Of a stretch of DNA of 64,000 bases, positions 15,537 to 24,021 are shown in pieces. Under the pieces are notes generated by a model. It was given only the letters and a program-made list of their open reading frames with translations. It made no database searches and was not told the origin of the DNA. This DNA is from Streptomyces griseus. GTDB lineage: Bacteria > Actinomycetota > Actinomycetes > Streptomycetales > Streptomycetaceae. The stretch lies in NCBI RefSeq assembly GCF_900460065.1, contig NZ_UAVD01000056.1:1-64000 (forward strand). The letters are read 5' to 3'. The position numbers and the translations under genes are program-made. Numbering within the stretch: position 1 is the first letter of the stretch; the number at the start of each line of letters is the position of its first letter.

Positions 15537-18107
15537 TCAGATCAGGCCGTCCCACATCTGCTCCAGCAGCACCGACCACCAGCTCTCCGGCGACGCCAGC
15601 GCCGCCGGGTCCAGCGCCACCAGCTGTGCCTGGAAATCGACGGTCCAGCGGCCCGCCTGCTCCGGGTTCAGCCCGTACCGCAGCCGCCACATCCGGCCCA
15701 GCAACGCCATCGACCGCACGAACTCCGGCAGCCCGGTGTTGACGAACTGCGGCGGCACCGACTGCCCGCCGGGGCCCGCCTCCACCGGCACGGCCACGAT
15801 GTTCGCCGTCCCGTACTGCACACAGATCGCCCGGCCGAAGTCCGTACCCATCACCAGGTACGACCCCGCGTCCGGCGCGGCCTGCACCTGACGCTGCGCC
15901 GCCAGCTCGCCCAGCGTCGGCACCACCGGCTGCCCCGGCTGCGCCCAGAAGAACGGCCCGAAATCGGCGGGCAGACCCGCCCACACCAGGGTGCGCGCGA
16001 CGATCTCCGGCACCCCCTGGCGGGACACCGCCCGCTGGTCGAACCGCAGGATGCCCTGCGGACCGAACGCCTGGGCCAGCTCCTCGGCCACCGCCTCCGG
16101 CGGCAGCGCGGGCGCGGGCGGCATCTGCGGCAGCGGCGCCCGCACCGGGGCCGGCCGCGCGGGGCCGTCCGCGACCTGGTGCAGCTCACCCTGGTGCGTC
16201 AGCAGATGCTGCATGCCCTGCTGACGGCTGGCGTGGTCCGTGCCGTACGGGGCGACGCTGGTGATCCGCACCTGCGGCCAGGTCTCCCGGATCATCCGGG
16301 CGCAGTACCCGCCCGGCAGCTCGCAGGACTCCAGCTCGGTGTGCAGCTCGATGACCTGCTGCGGCGGCACGTTCATCGCCCGCAGCTCGTGCAGCATCTG
16401 CCACTCGGGGTGCGGGGTGCCCGGCGCCGAACGGCGGATCAGCTGCTGCTCGCTGCCGTCCGGGGCCCGGAACCGCAGCACGGCCTGGTAGCCGGGGCCC
16501 ACGGTCGGCTGGCCGGTGGGCTGCTGCGGATAGCCGTACGCCGGGGGCTGCGGGGTGGGCCCACCGGGCGGCGGACCGGGCGGGCCCGGAGGCTGCGGTA
16601 CGGGGCCGGGGGCACCGGCCGGCGAAGCCCCGGGGGGACCGGGAGGACCCGGAGGGCCGGGAGGACCGACCTGCCCCGGCCCCGCGAACATCGTCTCCGC
16701 GTGGTGCACCCCGCCACCGGGAGGCGGCGTGGCACCGGGCGGCGGGCCGGGCGGACCGGGCGGGCCGGGAGGCTGCGAAGCACCGGGCGGGCCGGGCGGC
16801 TGCGGAGCACCCGGAGCACCGGGCGGGCCGGGCGGGCCGGGCGGACCCGGCGGCCTGGGCGCACCCGCGACGCCCGCGCCGATGCTGCTCCCGTCGGCGA
16901 ACATCGTCGCTGCATGGTGCATCCCCCCGCCCGGCGGCGGGGTGGCCCCGGGCGGACCAGGAGGACCAGGAGGACCGGGCGGCGGGGTGGCGCCCGGCGG
17001 CGGCCCCGGAGGCGGGGTGGCGCCGGGCGGGCCGAGCTGGGACACGAGCTGCGTCGGGACGTACCCGCCCGCCGGAGCACCGGGAGCACCCGGCCCGGAC
17101 GGCGGCGGCGTCGCACCGGGCGGCGTCCCGGGAACCCCCGGGGCGCCGGGCGGCGGCGGGGTCGACGAACCGCCCCCGCGAGCCCCGCGCGGCGGCACGA
17201 CCGCCTTGCTGGTGGCCGCGTCCGCGATGTCACCGGCCCCGCCCGGGGGGCCCTGGTCGGGCCGGAGCGCCTGCGCCACCTGCGTACGCGGCAGCCGGCT
17301 GCCCCCGGACATCAGGGCCGTGGGCGCCTCCGCGGGAACGACCGGCGGCGGGGTCCCCTCGTCGTCCGTGCCCGACAGCGGCGGCGCGAACACCGTCGCG
17401 GGCAGCGGAACGGCCCCGTCGTCGGAGTCCGAGTTGGTGTCCGTACCCGCCCACGGGGTCGCCCCGGCGGGCACTCCGTCGGAGGCCGTGGGCTCGTGGT
17501 CGTCGCCACCGCCCGCGGCGGGCCACACCGCGGCGGAACCCCCGGCGGAAGCGGGAGAGGAAGGCGGCGGCGCGTCCGCGCCGGCCGAGGACCCGGAGCC
17601 GGGGCCGGAAACGGGGGCGGGCACGGAATCGGCCACCGGAACGGGAGCGGCAGGCGCACCGCCCTCGGCACCGGCACCGCTCTCGGCCTCGGCCGCCTCC
17701 CGGCGCTCCGCCCGGTGATCGGGGATCCCCAGCTTGTCCGCCGCCTCCTGGAGCCACTCCGGAGGCGTCAACAGGAACGACGTCTGGTTCAGGTCCACCC
17801 GCTGCGGCGGCTCCGGAGCAGCGACCGGCGCACCCGCCGGAGTCCCGTACTCCTCCTCGTACCGCCGGATCACCTCACCCACCGGCAGCCCCGGCCACAG
17901 CGTCGCCTCACCGCTGTCCCGCGCGATCACCAGACGCTGACGGCCCCCGTCCGAGACGGGGCCCTCCGCCCGGTCCTCGGCCCACACCACGAATCCCCGT
18001 TCGAACTCACGGACCCGCACCTCACGGTGCTGGTACGCGGGCACGTCACCGTTGACCCACTCGTCCGCCCGCTCCTGCGCCTGCGCGAAAGTCACCACCG
18101 CGCTCAC
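15537..18107 (-). CDS. Multidomain Imm35-like / collagen-like / deaminase-like / SUKH-4 protein
   Basis: An 856-residue protein. Residues 1-90 resemble the Imm35/YrhB fold (VIARDSGEATLWPG then VIRRYEEEYG). Residues about 90-300 are acidic and Ala/Pro-rich. Residues about 300-530 are collagen-like PPG/GPP repeats. Residues about 540-640 look like a nucleic-acid deaminase: H566-P-E568, then TELESC with C595 and C602, supplying all expected zinc and catalytic positions. Residues about 665-856 resemble SUKH-4. There is no signal peptide. The GTG start overlaps the TGA of the upstream SUKH gene (GTGA). These families come from polymorphic toxin and immunity systems; the cellular role here is unknown. 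Confidence 0.8.
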   Translation of the reverse strand: MSAVVTFAQAQERADEWVNGDVPAYQHREVRVREFERGFVVWAEDRAEGPVSDGGRQRLVIARDSGEATLWPGLPVGEVIRRYEEEYGTPAGAPVAAPEPPQRVDLNQTSFLLTPPEWLQEAADKLGIPDHRAERREAAEAESGAGAEGGAPAAPVPVADSVPAPVSGPGSGSSAGADAPPPSSPASAGGSAAVWPAAGGGDDHEPTASDGVPAGATPWAGTDTNSDSDDGAVPLPATVFAPPLSGTDDEGTPPPVVPAEAPTALMSGGSRLPRTQVAQALRPDQGPPGGAGDIADAATSKAVVPPRGARGGGSSTPPPPGAPGVPGTPPGATPPPSGPGAPGAPAGGYVPTQLVSQLGPPGATPPPGPPPGATPPPGPPGPPGPPGATPPPGGGMHHAATMFADGSSIGAGVAGAPRPPGPPGPPGPPGAPGAPQPPGPPGASQPPGPPGPPGPPPGATPPPGGGVHHAETMFAGPGQVGPPGPPGPPGPPGASPAGAPGPVPQPPGPPGPPPGGPTPQPPAYGYPQQPTGQPTVGPGYQAVLRFRAPDGSEQQLIRRSAPGTPHPEWQMLHELRAMNVPPQQVIELHTELESCELPGGYCARMIRETWPQVRITSVAPYGTDHASRQQGMQHLLTHQGELHQVADGPARPAPVRAPLPQMPPAPALPPEAVAEELAQAFGPQGILRFDQRAVSRQGVPEIVARTLVWAGLPADFGPFFWAQPGQPVVPTLGELAAQRQVQAAPDAGSYLVMGTDFGRAICVQYGTANIVAVPVEAGPGGQSVPPQFVNTGLPEFVRSMALLGRMWRLRYGLNPEQAGRWTVDFQAQLVALDPAALASPESWWSVLLEQMWDGLI

Positions 18108-19081
18108 CCCTCCACCGGGACGGCACGCGCGAAGCCGCCGTCCACCATCAGGTTCGCCACGGTCTCCAACTCGGGCGGATTGCCCGCCAGCCGCTGGAGG
18201 AAGGCGTCGAAGTCCGCACCGCAGGGCAGCAGCAGCCGCTCCACACGCTCCTGGACACTCCAGCCGTCCTGGTCCCGGGCATCGTCGTACGGGCAGAACC
18301 ACACCGAACCGGGGTCCTGGCCACGCACCTTGACGGCGACGATCCCGCCCTGGACGAACGCGACACCCAGGAAGTCCTTGGTGAAGTGGTCCCGCAGGCA
18401 CTTGTTCACGTACACCAGGTCATTCATCGCGGCCTCGTCACGCACCGTGAAGAACGGCTGGTCCACCAGCAGCCCCAGCTCCGCGTCCAACGCCGCGCCC
18501 ACCGGGGCCGAACCGCCCGCGGCCTTCAGGAACGAGCGGTACGCGCCGGGCAGTCGGTAGCCGAGGTCCTCCTCGACGCCCTGCACCTGCTGCTCGCTCA
18601 CCGCGCTCGCGCCCCTGGGCAGCCGGAAGTGCGCCGGACGGGTCTCCTGCAACGGGCGGGTGCCACGCCGGTTCTGGTCCACGTCCGTGCCCGCCAGGCC
18701 GCCGTGATGACGCAGCAGCGCCTTCACCTCGACCGGCACCAGCTCCATCCGCCGGCCGCCCGGCACGTGGTGCCAGGTCCAGCCGTGCGGGGTCGCCACC
18801 GCGGGAATCGTGTCCCACAGGTCGTGACCGCTCGCCGCCAACGCCGCGTTCGCCGACACGTAGTCGGTGAGGCGCAGCTCATCGATGCCGAAGCCCGGAG
18901 GCGGATCGGCGATCTCGGCCGCTGCACGCGCGTACGGCGAGAGAACCGGGTGACCGCTCCCGTCCATCCGCACCCCTCTGGGGTGACGGGACGCCCGGAC
19001 CGGGTCCGGGAAGTTCACGACCTGCCCGGCGTAGGCGGCGTTCGGTGGCGCGGCTTGCTGCCCGAGCCGACCTGTCGTCAT
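18104..19081 (-). CDS. WHH nuclease-like domain fused to a SUKH-1 (SMI1/KNR4) domain
   Basis: A 325-residue cytoplasmic protein. Residues about 44-130 match the WHH/HNH toxin-nuclease pattern: HPVLSPYAR, then ANAALAASG, then TPHGWTWHH (His104-His105), MELVP and HHGG (125-128). The usual LH before that final His is VK (119-120), so the nuclease may be impaired. Residues about 163-310 are SUKH-1-like (YRLPGAYRSFLKAAGG, then GVAFVQGGIVAV). A toxin-type nuclease and an immunity-type domain in one chain suggest a self-contained or repurposed module. ATG 19081 begins the conserved part. It is coupled to the downstream 856-residue gene. Confidence 0.8.
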   Translation of the reverse strand: MTTGRLGQQAAPPNAAYAGQVVNFPDPVRASRHPRGVRMDGSGHPVLSPYARAAAEIADPPPGFGIDELRLTDYVSANAALAASGHDLWDTIPAVATPHGWTWHHVPGGRRMELVPVEVKALLRHHGGLAGTDVDQNRRGTRPLQETRPAHFRLPRGASAVSEQQVQGVEEDLGYRLPGAYRSFLKAAGGSAPVGAALDAELGLLVDQPFFTVRDEAAMNDLVYVNKCLRDHFTKDFLGVAFVQGGIVAVKVRGQDPGSVWFCPYDDARDQDGWSVQERVERLLLPCGADFDAFLQRLAGNPPELETVANLMVDGGFARAVPVEG

Positions 19082-19316
19082 GGCTGTTGCCCCCTGCTGC
19101 GTCCGGTGTTCCGCACAGCCTAAGCGGTGGGGCCTCAGGGGATCCCGCCCCGCCGGATCCATCACGAACGGTCACATCCGCGTGACGGTGAGGCGACGGA
19201 GTCGCACCTTCGGGCGACACGCGGACACGTTTCCCCGCCCCAGCTTCCCCACCACCTGGCACATTTGGCAGGCTGTCCCCGCAACTCGGGGGATTGCAGG
19301 GAGGGACGTCAACACG
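19082..19316. promoter_or_regulatory. Divergent promoter region of the deaminase/SUKH locus
   Basis: About 235 bp separate the starts of the two divergent gene pairs. It must hold both promoters and could coordinate the four genes. I see no single outstanding palindrome. Confidence 0.4.
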
Positions 19317-19841
19317 ATGCATTCCACACAAACCGTTACATCAGGGGATCCGCGCCTCAGCTGGAGCAGCACCGAGACCAGCCGTACGCCCCGACTCATC
19401 CACCGCCGCGACGGGATTCTCCCCGCCGTGGCCGCGGCCCTGTCCGTACGGGGCGAGACGCTGACCTGCACCGCGGGCAAAGGGGACCAGCCGCCGGTGC
19501 TGCACCCGCTCGTCCAGGACTTCCTCGACACCCTCACCAGCGGCCAGCGCGAACGCTTCACCGGCCGCTGCCCGGAAGCCATACTGATCTCCCGCCAGCT
19601 CACCGCCGCCGAGAGCTCGCGCTCCAAGCGCGCCCAGCGAAAACCCCTCACCAACGGAGAGGCACGCCGCGCGCTCAAGCACTCCCGGCTCACCGCCCGC
19701 CGCATCCGCGAGGACGGCGACCCCCTCCACGGCAGCTACGCACCGCCCTGCCGGTCCTGCTCCGCGCTCCTGTCCCACTTCGGCGTACGCCCCGTCGACC
19801 TGACCTCCACCGGCGCCGCGACCACCGCCGAGAAGGGCTGA
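19317..19841 (+). CDS. YwqJ-type putative deaminase
   Basis: A 174-residue protein matching the YwqJ-deaminase family of the cytidine-deaminase fold. The first zinc and catalytic motif is FTGRCPEAILISRQL (Cys85, Glu87) and the second is PPCRSC (Cys145, Cys148). YwqJ members use Cys rather than His in the first motif. It has no signal or transport domain, so it is cytoplasmic. ATG 19317 has GGGAGGGA about 12 bases upstream. It precedes a SUKH-3 gene by 10 bp, the arrangement expected of an effector and immunity pair, but the substrate (nucleic acid, nucleotide or other) is unknown. Confidence 0.85.
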   Translation: MHSTQTVTSGDPRLSWSSTETSRTPRLIHRRDGILPAVAAALSVRGETLTCTAGKGDQPPVLHPLVQDFLDTLTSGQRERFTGRCPEAILISRQLTAAESSRSKRAQRKPLTNGEARRALKHSRLTARRIREDGDPLHGSYAPPCRSCSALLSHFGVRPVDLTSTGAATTAEKG

Positions 19842-19851
19842 CCGCCCACCC

Positions 19852-20346
19852 ATGCACGACCGCCAGCACTCCTCCACCCGTTTCCCCGTCGCCGTCGACG
19901 CCGCCCTGCGCGAAGCGGGCTGGCAGCCCGGGCGCTGGGACATCCGCCAGGCCGAGGAATGGGCCGACGCCCTGCGCTCCCACGCCTCCCCGGCCGGCCA
20001 CCAGCACGCGGTCTTCCCGGCCGCGGTCGAGGCCTGGGCGGAGTTCGGCGGCCTCCGCATCACCGCGTCCGCACCCGGCCGGCAGATCGCCCCCGCCGCG
20101 GTGCGCATCGACCCGCTGAGCGGCCTCCACCTGGCACGGACGCTCGGGGACCTCGGCCGCGCCCTGGAGACGGAGGTCAGCCCGCTCGGCGCGGAGGGCG
20201 AGGAGCAGGCGGTCCTGGCGATCGACACGGAGGGCCGGGTCTACAGCATCGACCACACGGGTGACTGGTTCCTGGGCCAGGACATCGACGAGGCCCTGGC
20301 CACGCTGGTCACCGGCGCGCAGCCGGCCCGCCTGACGTCGTCCTAG
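19852..20346 (+). CDS. SUKH-3 family immunity-like protein
   Basis: A 164-residue protein resembling SUKH-3 domains: FPVAVDAALREAGWQPGRWD near the N-terminus, AWAEFGGLRI in the centre, and EGRVYSIDHTGDWFLGQDID near the end. SUKH proteins neutralise many nuclease and deaminase toxins. It follows the YwqJ-type gene by 10 bp and is probably co-transcribed. It ends at a set of Streptomyces intergenic repeats. Confidence 0.87.
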   Translation: MHDRQHSSTRFPVAVDAALREAGWQPGRWDIRQAEEWADALRSHASPAGHQHAVFPAAVEAWAEFGGLRITASAPGRQIAPAAVRIDPLSGLHLARTLGDLGRALETEVSPLGAEGEEQAVLAIDTEGRVYSIDHTGDWFLGQDIDEALATLVTGAQPARLTSS

Positions 20347-20357
20347 CCCCCTCCTCC

Positions 20358-20553
20358 AGCCCGTCCGGCGCGTGAGGGCGGCCCCTTCCGGCCCGTCCGG
20401 CGTCTGAGGACAAAACCGTCGCTCGGGACGAACCGGCACCATCGCTTCCCGGCCGGGAAAAGTGCCGCTACCCCACCACCAGGCTTCCGTCCGCAAACGC
20501 CGGACGGGCTGATAGGGGGCTGAACGGGCCGGTCCTCAAGCGCCGGACAGGCC
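20358..20553. repeat. Streptomyces-type GCCCGTCCGGCG intergenic repeats, bidirectional terminator
   Basis: Four copies of a common Streptomyces intergenic motif lie in opposed orientations: 20358-20370 pairs perfectly over 13 bp with 20498-20510, and 20390-20411 pairs imperfectly with 20532-20553. The last copy overlaps the 3' end of the histidine kinase gene. They sit between convergent genes and probably terminate both. Confidence 0.65.
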
Positions 20554-21876
20554 GGGATGGGTGGCAGGGAGCACCGCCGAGACCCGGAAGCCCCCCGCGT
20601 CCGTGGGACCGGAGACGAACACGCCCCCCAGCCCCAGCACCCGCTCCCGCATCCCCACCAGCCCGTTCCCCCCGCTCGGCAGCCCCGCGTCCGCCGCCGC
20701 CGAGTCCGAAGGACCGTTCTCCACCTGCATCGCGACCTCGGCGTCCCGATGCGCGAGCCGCACCCACGTCTTCGCGCCCGCCGCGTGCTTGTGCACGTTC
20801 GTCAGCGCCTCCTGGACCACCCGGAACGCCGTCTGCTCGACCTCCGGCGGATACGGCCGCGCCTCACCGTCCACCGACAGCTCCACGGTCATCCCCGCCT
20901 GCCGCGACTGCGCCACCAACGCCTCCAGTTCGTGCAGCCGGGGCCCGTCCTCGGACGCGGCGGTGGCGGCTGCCGCGACGGCCGCCCTCCGCACCGACGC
21001 CAGCGGGACCGCCCCCGCGCCGGCCGCCGCGGGGGCGGTCAGCGCGTCCCCGGTACGCAGCACCCCGAGCATCTCGCGCAGCTCCGTCAACGCCTGCCGG
21101 CCCATGTCCCCGACCAGCGCCGCGTTGCGCACGGCCTTCGCCGGGTCCTTCGGCGCGACGGCCTGGAGGGCCGCGGCGTGCACCACCATCAGGCTCACCC
21201 GGTGGGCGACCACGTCGTGCATCTCCCGGGCGATCCGGGTCCGCTCCTCCGTACGCGCCCACTCGGCCCGCTCCTCGGCCCGGTCCGCGAGCAGCGACAG
21301 CTCCCGCTCCAGCGAATCGGCCCGCTCCCGCAGGCTCTCCATCAGACGACGCCTGGCCCCTATGTAGAGGCCGAACAGCACGGACGGGGCCGTGAGCCCC
21401 ACGGCCATGAAGACGGACATCAGCGGGACGTACCAGTCCCCCGGCCCGAAGTCGGCCTGCTCCGCCACGCTCTGCCGCAGCCGCACCCAGGTGACGATGA
21501 ACGTCCCCACCAGCGCCATCCCCGCCAGCACGACGGTGATCCGGCGCGGCACCTCGGACGCGGCCAGCGTGTAGAGGCCCACCAGGGCCATCAGGAAGCC
21601 CATCTCGGCGGGCGTCATCGCGATCGTCACGAGCACCACGGCGATCGGCCACCGCCGGCGCACCAGCAGCACCGAACCCGCGAGAAGCCCGAACACCACA
21701 CCCACCGGCACCGGAATCCCGGTGTTCCGGGCGAACTCCACCCCCTCCAGGCCACACTCCAGCGCCGATACCAGCGCCAGTCCCACGTCCAGGGCGACAC
21801 TGCGTCGCCGCTCCCACCACCAGTAGCCGCGGGTGGTCGATCCCGCCGCTTCCCGGTCTGCCCCCGTTGCGGTCAT
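20536..21876 (-). CDS. Two-component sensor histidine kinase (HisKA_3, NarL type)
   Basis: A 446-residue membrane sensor kinase. About five to six hydrophobic segments fill residues 25-180. The dimerisation box RTRIAREMHDVVAHRVSLM has the phospho-accepting His and is followed by the HATPase N box VVQEALTNVHKHA and the G box GNGLVGMRERV. The start chosen is ATG 21876; longer versions add unsupported sequence. No cognate response regulator is adjacent, so it is an orphan or its partner lies elsewhere. Confidence 0.9.
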   Translation of the reverse strand: MTATGADREAAGSTTRGYWWWERRRSVALDVGLALVSALECGLEGVEFARNTGIPVPVGVVFGLLAGSVLLVRRRWPIAVVLVTIAMTPAEMGFLMALVGLYTLAASEVPRRITVVLAGMALVGTFIVTWVRLRQSVAEQADFGPGDWYVPLMSVFMAVGLTAPSVLFGLYIGARRRLMESLRERADSLERELSLLADRAEERAEWARTEERTRIAREMHDVVAHRVSLMVVHAAALQAVAPKDPAKAVRNAALVGDMGRQALTELREMLGVLRTGDALTAPAAAGAGAVPLASVRRAAVAAAATAASEDGPRLHELEALVAQSRQAGMTVELSVDGEARPYPPEVEQTAFRVVQEALTNVHKHAAGAKTWVRLAHRDAEVAMQVENGPSDSAAADAGLPSGGNGLVGMRERVLGLGGVFVSGPTDAGGFRVSAVLPATHPGLSGA

Positions 21877-22270
21877 GGCATCCAGCCTACGGGCGGACGC
21901 ATCCCATTTTCGGATGACCGGCAACAGCGCGTTCCGCATGCGAACAAGCACGAAACACCTGCCGATCGCCTGAAATGGCGAATCGGCCGCGCTTTCGACC
22001 CGGACGTTCGCATTCCGGACAGCGGTCCCCGTATGACGGAAACCACAGGCGAGTGCCGGCGCACCCCGCAGCGACTTCACGAAGGCGACACCCAAGAGGC
22101 GCACCCCGAAGACCAACCGCGAGAACAGGGGCGAGACATACCGCGGCTGCCTGGTCATCCGCGTGACCAAGAGCGCCGAGCTCGATCGTCGCGGAGAAGG
22201 CGCCTTGTACGGCATAGTGTTGGGTGCCGACCCGGCAGACCGACTCAATGTCCGGTTCAGTCGGGATTAA
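21877..22270. other. Intergenic region between histidine kinase and tRNA-Gln
   Basis: Nearly 400 bp of lower-GC sequence with no convincing gene. It must hold the promoters of the kinase gene (leftward) and the tRNA (rightward). A possible tRNA promoter -10 is the TAGTGT at about 22211, but no clear -35 is seen. Confidence 0.4.
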
Positions 22271-22343
22271 TCCCCCATGGTGTAATCAGGCAGCACTGCG
22301 GTTTTTGGTACCGTCTGTTCAGGTTCAAATCCTGATGGGGGAG
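22271..22343 (+). tRNA. tRNA-Gln (anticodon UUG)
   Basis: A 73-base cloverleaf is readable. The acceptor stem is TCCCCCA/TGGGGGA with discriminator G. The anticodon stem is CGGT/ACCG around the loop TTTTGGT, giving anticodon TTG. The T arm is CAGG-TTCAAAT-CCTG. The 3' CCA is not encoded, as is common in Streptomyces. A perfect hairpin follows 10 bases later. Confidence 0.95.
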
Positions 22344-22353
22344 CTCCGGCACA

Positions 22354-22382
22354 CGGGCCCCGACCACACCGGTCGGGGCCCG
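22354..22382 (+). terminator. Terminator after tRNA-Gln
   Basis: CGGGCCCCGACC (22354-22365) pairs perfectly with GGTCGGGGCCCG (22371-22382) around ACACC. It is followed by CCCCCGTTT and lies between the tRNA and glmU. Confidence 0.75.
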
Positions 22383-22452
22383 CCCCCGTTTCCAGCGGAA
22401 ACACCCCCGGTATCCTGCGGATGACCACCACCCGAAGCCGAAGGGCACATCC

Positions 22453-23901
22453 GTGAGCGCAACCAGCCCGGCAGCCGTCGTCGTCCTCGCAGCGGGTGAG
22501 GGCACCCGCATGAAGTCGAAGACACCCAAGGTCCTGCACGAGATCTCCGGGCGCTCGCTCGTCGGACATGTCGTCGCCGCAGCCCGCGAGCTGGACCCCC
22601 AGCACCTCGTCGTGGTCGTCGGCCATGCCCGCGAGCAGGTCACCGCGCACCTGGACGCCGGCGACGCCCCCGTGCGCACCGCGTTCCAGGCCGAGCAGAA
22701 CGGGACCGGGCACGCCGTGCGCATGGGCCTCGAGGAGCTCGGCGGGGCCGTCGAGGGCACCGTGATCGTCGTCTGCGGCGACACCCCGCTGCTGTCCGGC
22801 ACGACGCTCGGCGCACTCGCCGCCACCCACGCCGCCGACGCCAACGCGGTCACCGTCCTGAGCGCCGAGGTCCCCGACTCCACCGGCTACGGGCGCATCG
22901 TGCGCGACCCCGCCACCGGAGCGGTCACCGAGATCGTCGAGCACAAGGACGCCACCGACGAGCAGCGGGCGATCCGGGAGATCAACTCCGGGGTGTTCGC
23001 TTTCGACGGGCGGCTGTTGGGCGACGCCCTGGGCAAGGTGCGCACCGACAACAGCCAGGGCGAGGAGTACCTCACCGACGTGCTGTCGATCCTGCGCGAG
23101 GCCGGGCACCGGGTCGGGGCCTGCGTGGCGGGCGACCACCGGGAGATCCTCGGCATCAACAACCGGCTCCAGCTCGCCGAGGCGCGCCGGCTGCTGAACG
23201 AGCGGCTGCTGGAGCGGGCGATGCTCGCCGGCGTGACCGTGGTGGACCCGGCGTCCACGCTGATCGACGCGACGGTGACGTACGAGCGGGACGCGGTCGT
23301 GCACCCGGGGACCCAGCTGCTGGGGACCACGCACCTCGCGGAGGACAGCGAGGTGGGGCCGAACGCGCGGATCGAGAACACCGCCGTCGGGGCCGGCGCC
23401 CGGGTGGACAACTCGGTGACGCTCTCGGCGGAGATCGGGGCGGGGGCGCTCGTCGGCCCGTACGCCTATCTGCGGCCGGGCACCCGGCTGGGGACGAAGG
23501 CCAAGGCCGGTACGTACGTGGAGATGAAGAACGCGACGATCGGGGAGGGGACCAAGGTCCCGCACCTGAGTTACGTCGGTGACGCGACGATCGGCGATCA
23601 CACCAACATCGGTGCGGCGAGCGTCTTCGTGAACTACGACGGCGTCGCCAAGCACCACACGACGATCGGCTCCCACTGCCGGACCGGTTCGGACAATATG
23701 TTTGTGGCACCCGTCACGGTCGGGGACGGGGTCTACACCGCCGCCGGGTCGGTCATCACCAAGGACGTGCCCGCCGGCTCGCTGGCCGTGGCGCGGGGCC
23801 AGCAGCGGAATATCGAGGGTTGGGTGGCCCGGAAGCGGCCGGGCAGCGCCGCCGCGCAGGCCGCTCAGGCGTCGTCGCAGGAGACCGACGGGCAAAGCTG
23901 A
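22453..23901 (+). CDS. glmU: Bifunctional UDP-N-acetylglucosamine pyrophosphorylase / glucosamine-1-phosphate N-acetyltransferase
   Basis: GlmU makes UDP-GlcNAc for peptidoglycan and other glycans by acetylating glucosamine-1-phosphate and adding UMP. The 482-residue protein has the uridylyltransferase motif AAGEGTRMKSKTPKVLHE near the N-terminus. A C-terminal left-handed beta-helix of hexapeptide repeats begins at about residue 260 and includes RTGSDNMFVAPV near the active site. The C-terminal 25 residues are Ala/Gln-rich and variable. The start is GTG 22453. It leads the conserved run glmU, prs, rplY, pth. Confidence 0.98.
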   Translation: MSATSPAAVVVLAAGEGTRMKSKTPKVLHEISGRSLVGHVVAAARELDPQHLVVVVGHAREQVTAHLDAGDAPVRTAFQAEQNGTGHAVRMGLEELGGAVEGTVIVVCGDTPLLSGTTLGALAATHAADANAVTVLSAEVPDSTGYGRIVRDPATGAVTEIVEHKDATDEQRAIREINSGVFAFDGRLLGDALGKVRTDNSQGEEYLTDVLSILREAGHRVGACVAGDHREILGINNRLQLAEARRLLNERLLERAMLAGVTVVDPASTLIDATVTYERDAVVHPGTQLLGTTHLAEDSEVGPNARIENTAVGAGARVDNSVTLSAEIGAGALVGPYAYLRPGTRLGTKAKAGTYVEMKNATIGEGTKVPHLSYVGDATIGDHTNIGAASVFVNYDGVAKHHTTIGSHCRTGSDNMFVAPVTVGDGVYTAAGSVITKDVPAGSLAVARGQQRNIEGWVARKRPGSAAAQAAQASSQETDGQS

Positions 23902-24021
23902 CCGGAAACAGGTGCGCCGGTGACGGCGTACCGTGATAGATGCTCACCCCATTTCGGCTGGCTCGTTGCACATCGGGACCTATGCGTGCAGCGCCAGATA
24001 CACGTCTGAGGAGACTGTGCT

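Noticed and set aside
16555..17160. Possible CRISPR-like or satellite repeat array
   Set aside because: The periodicity comes from collagen-like PPG codons inside one gene; there are no uniform repeats with unique spacers.
16179..18560. 793-codon frame opposite the SUKH-4 gene
   Set aside because: Arg/Gly/Thr-rich noise from the GC-rich repeat region; no start signal and no domain.
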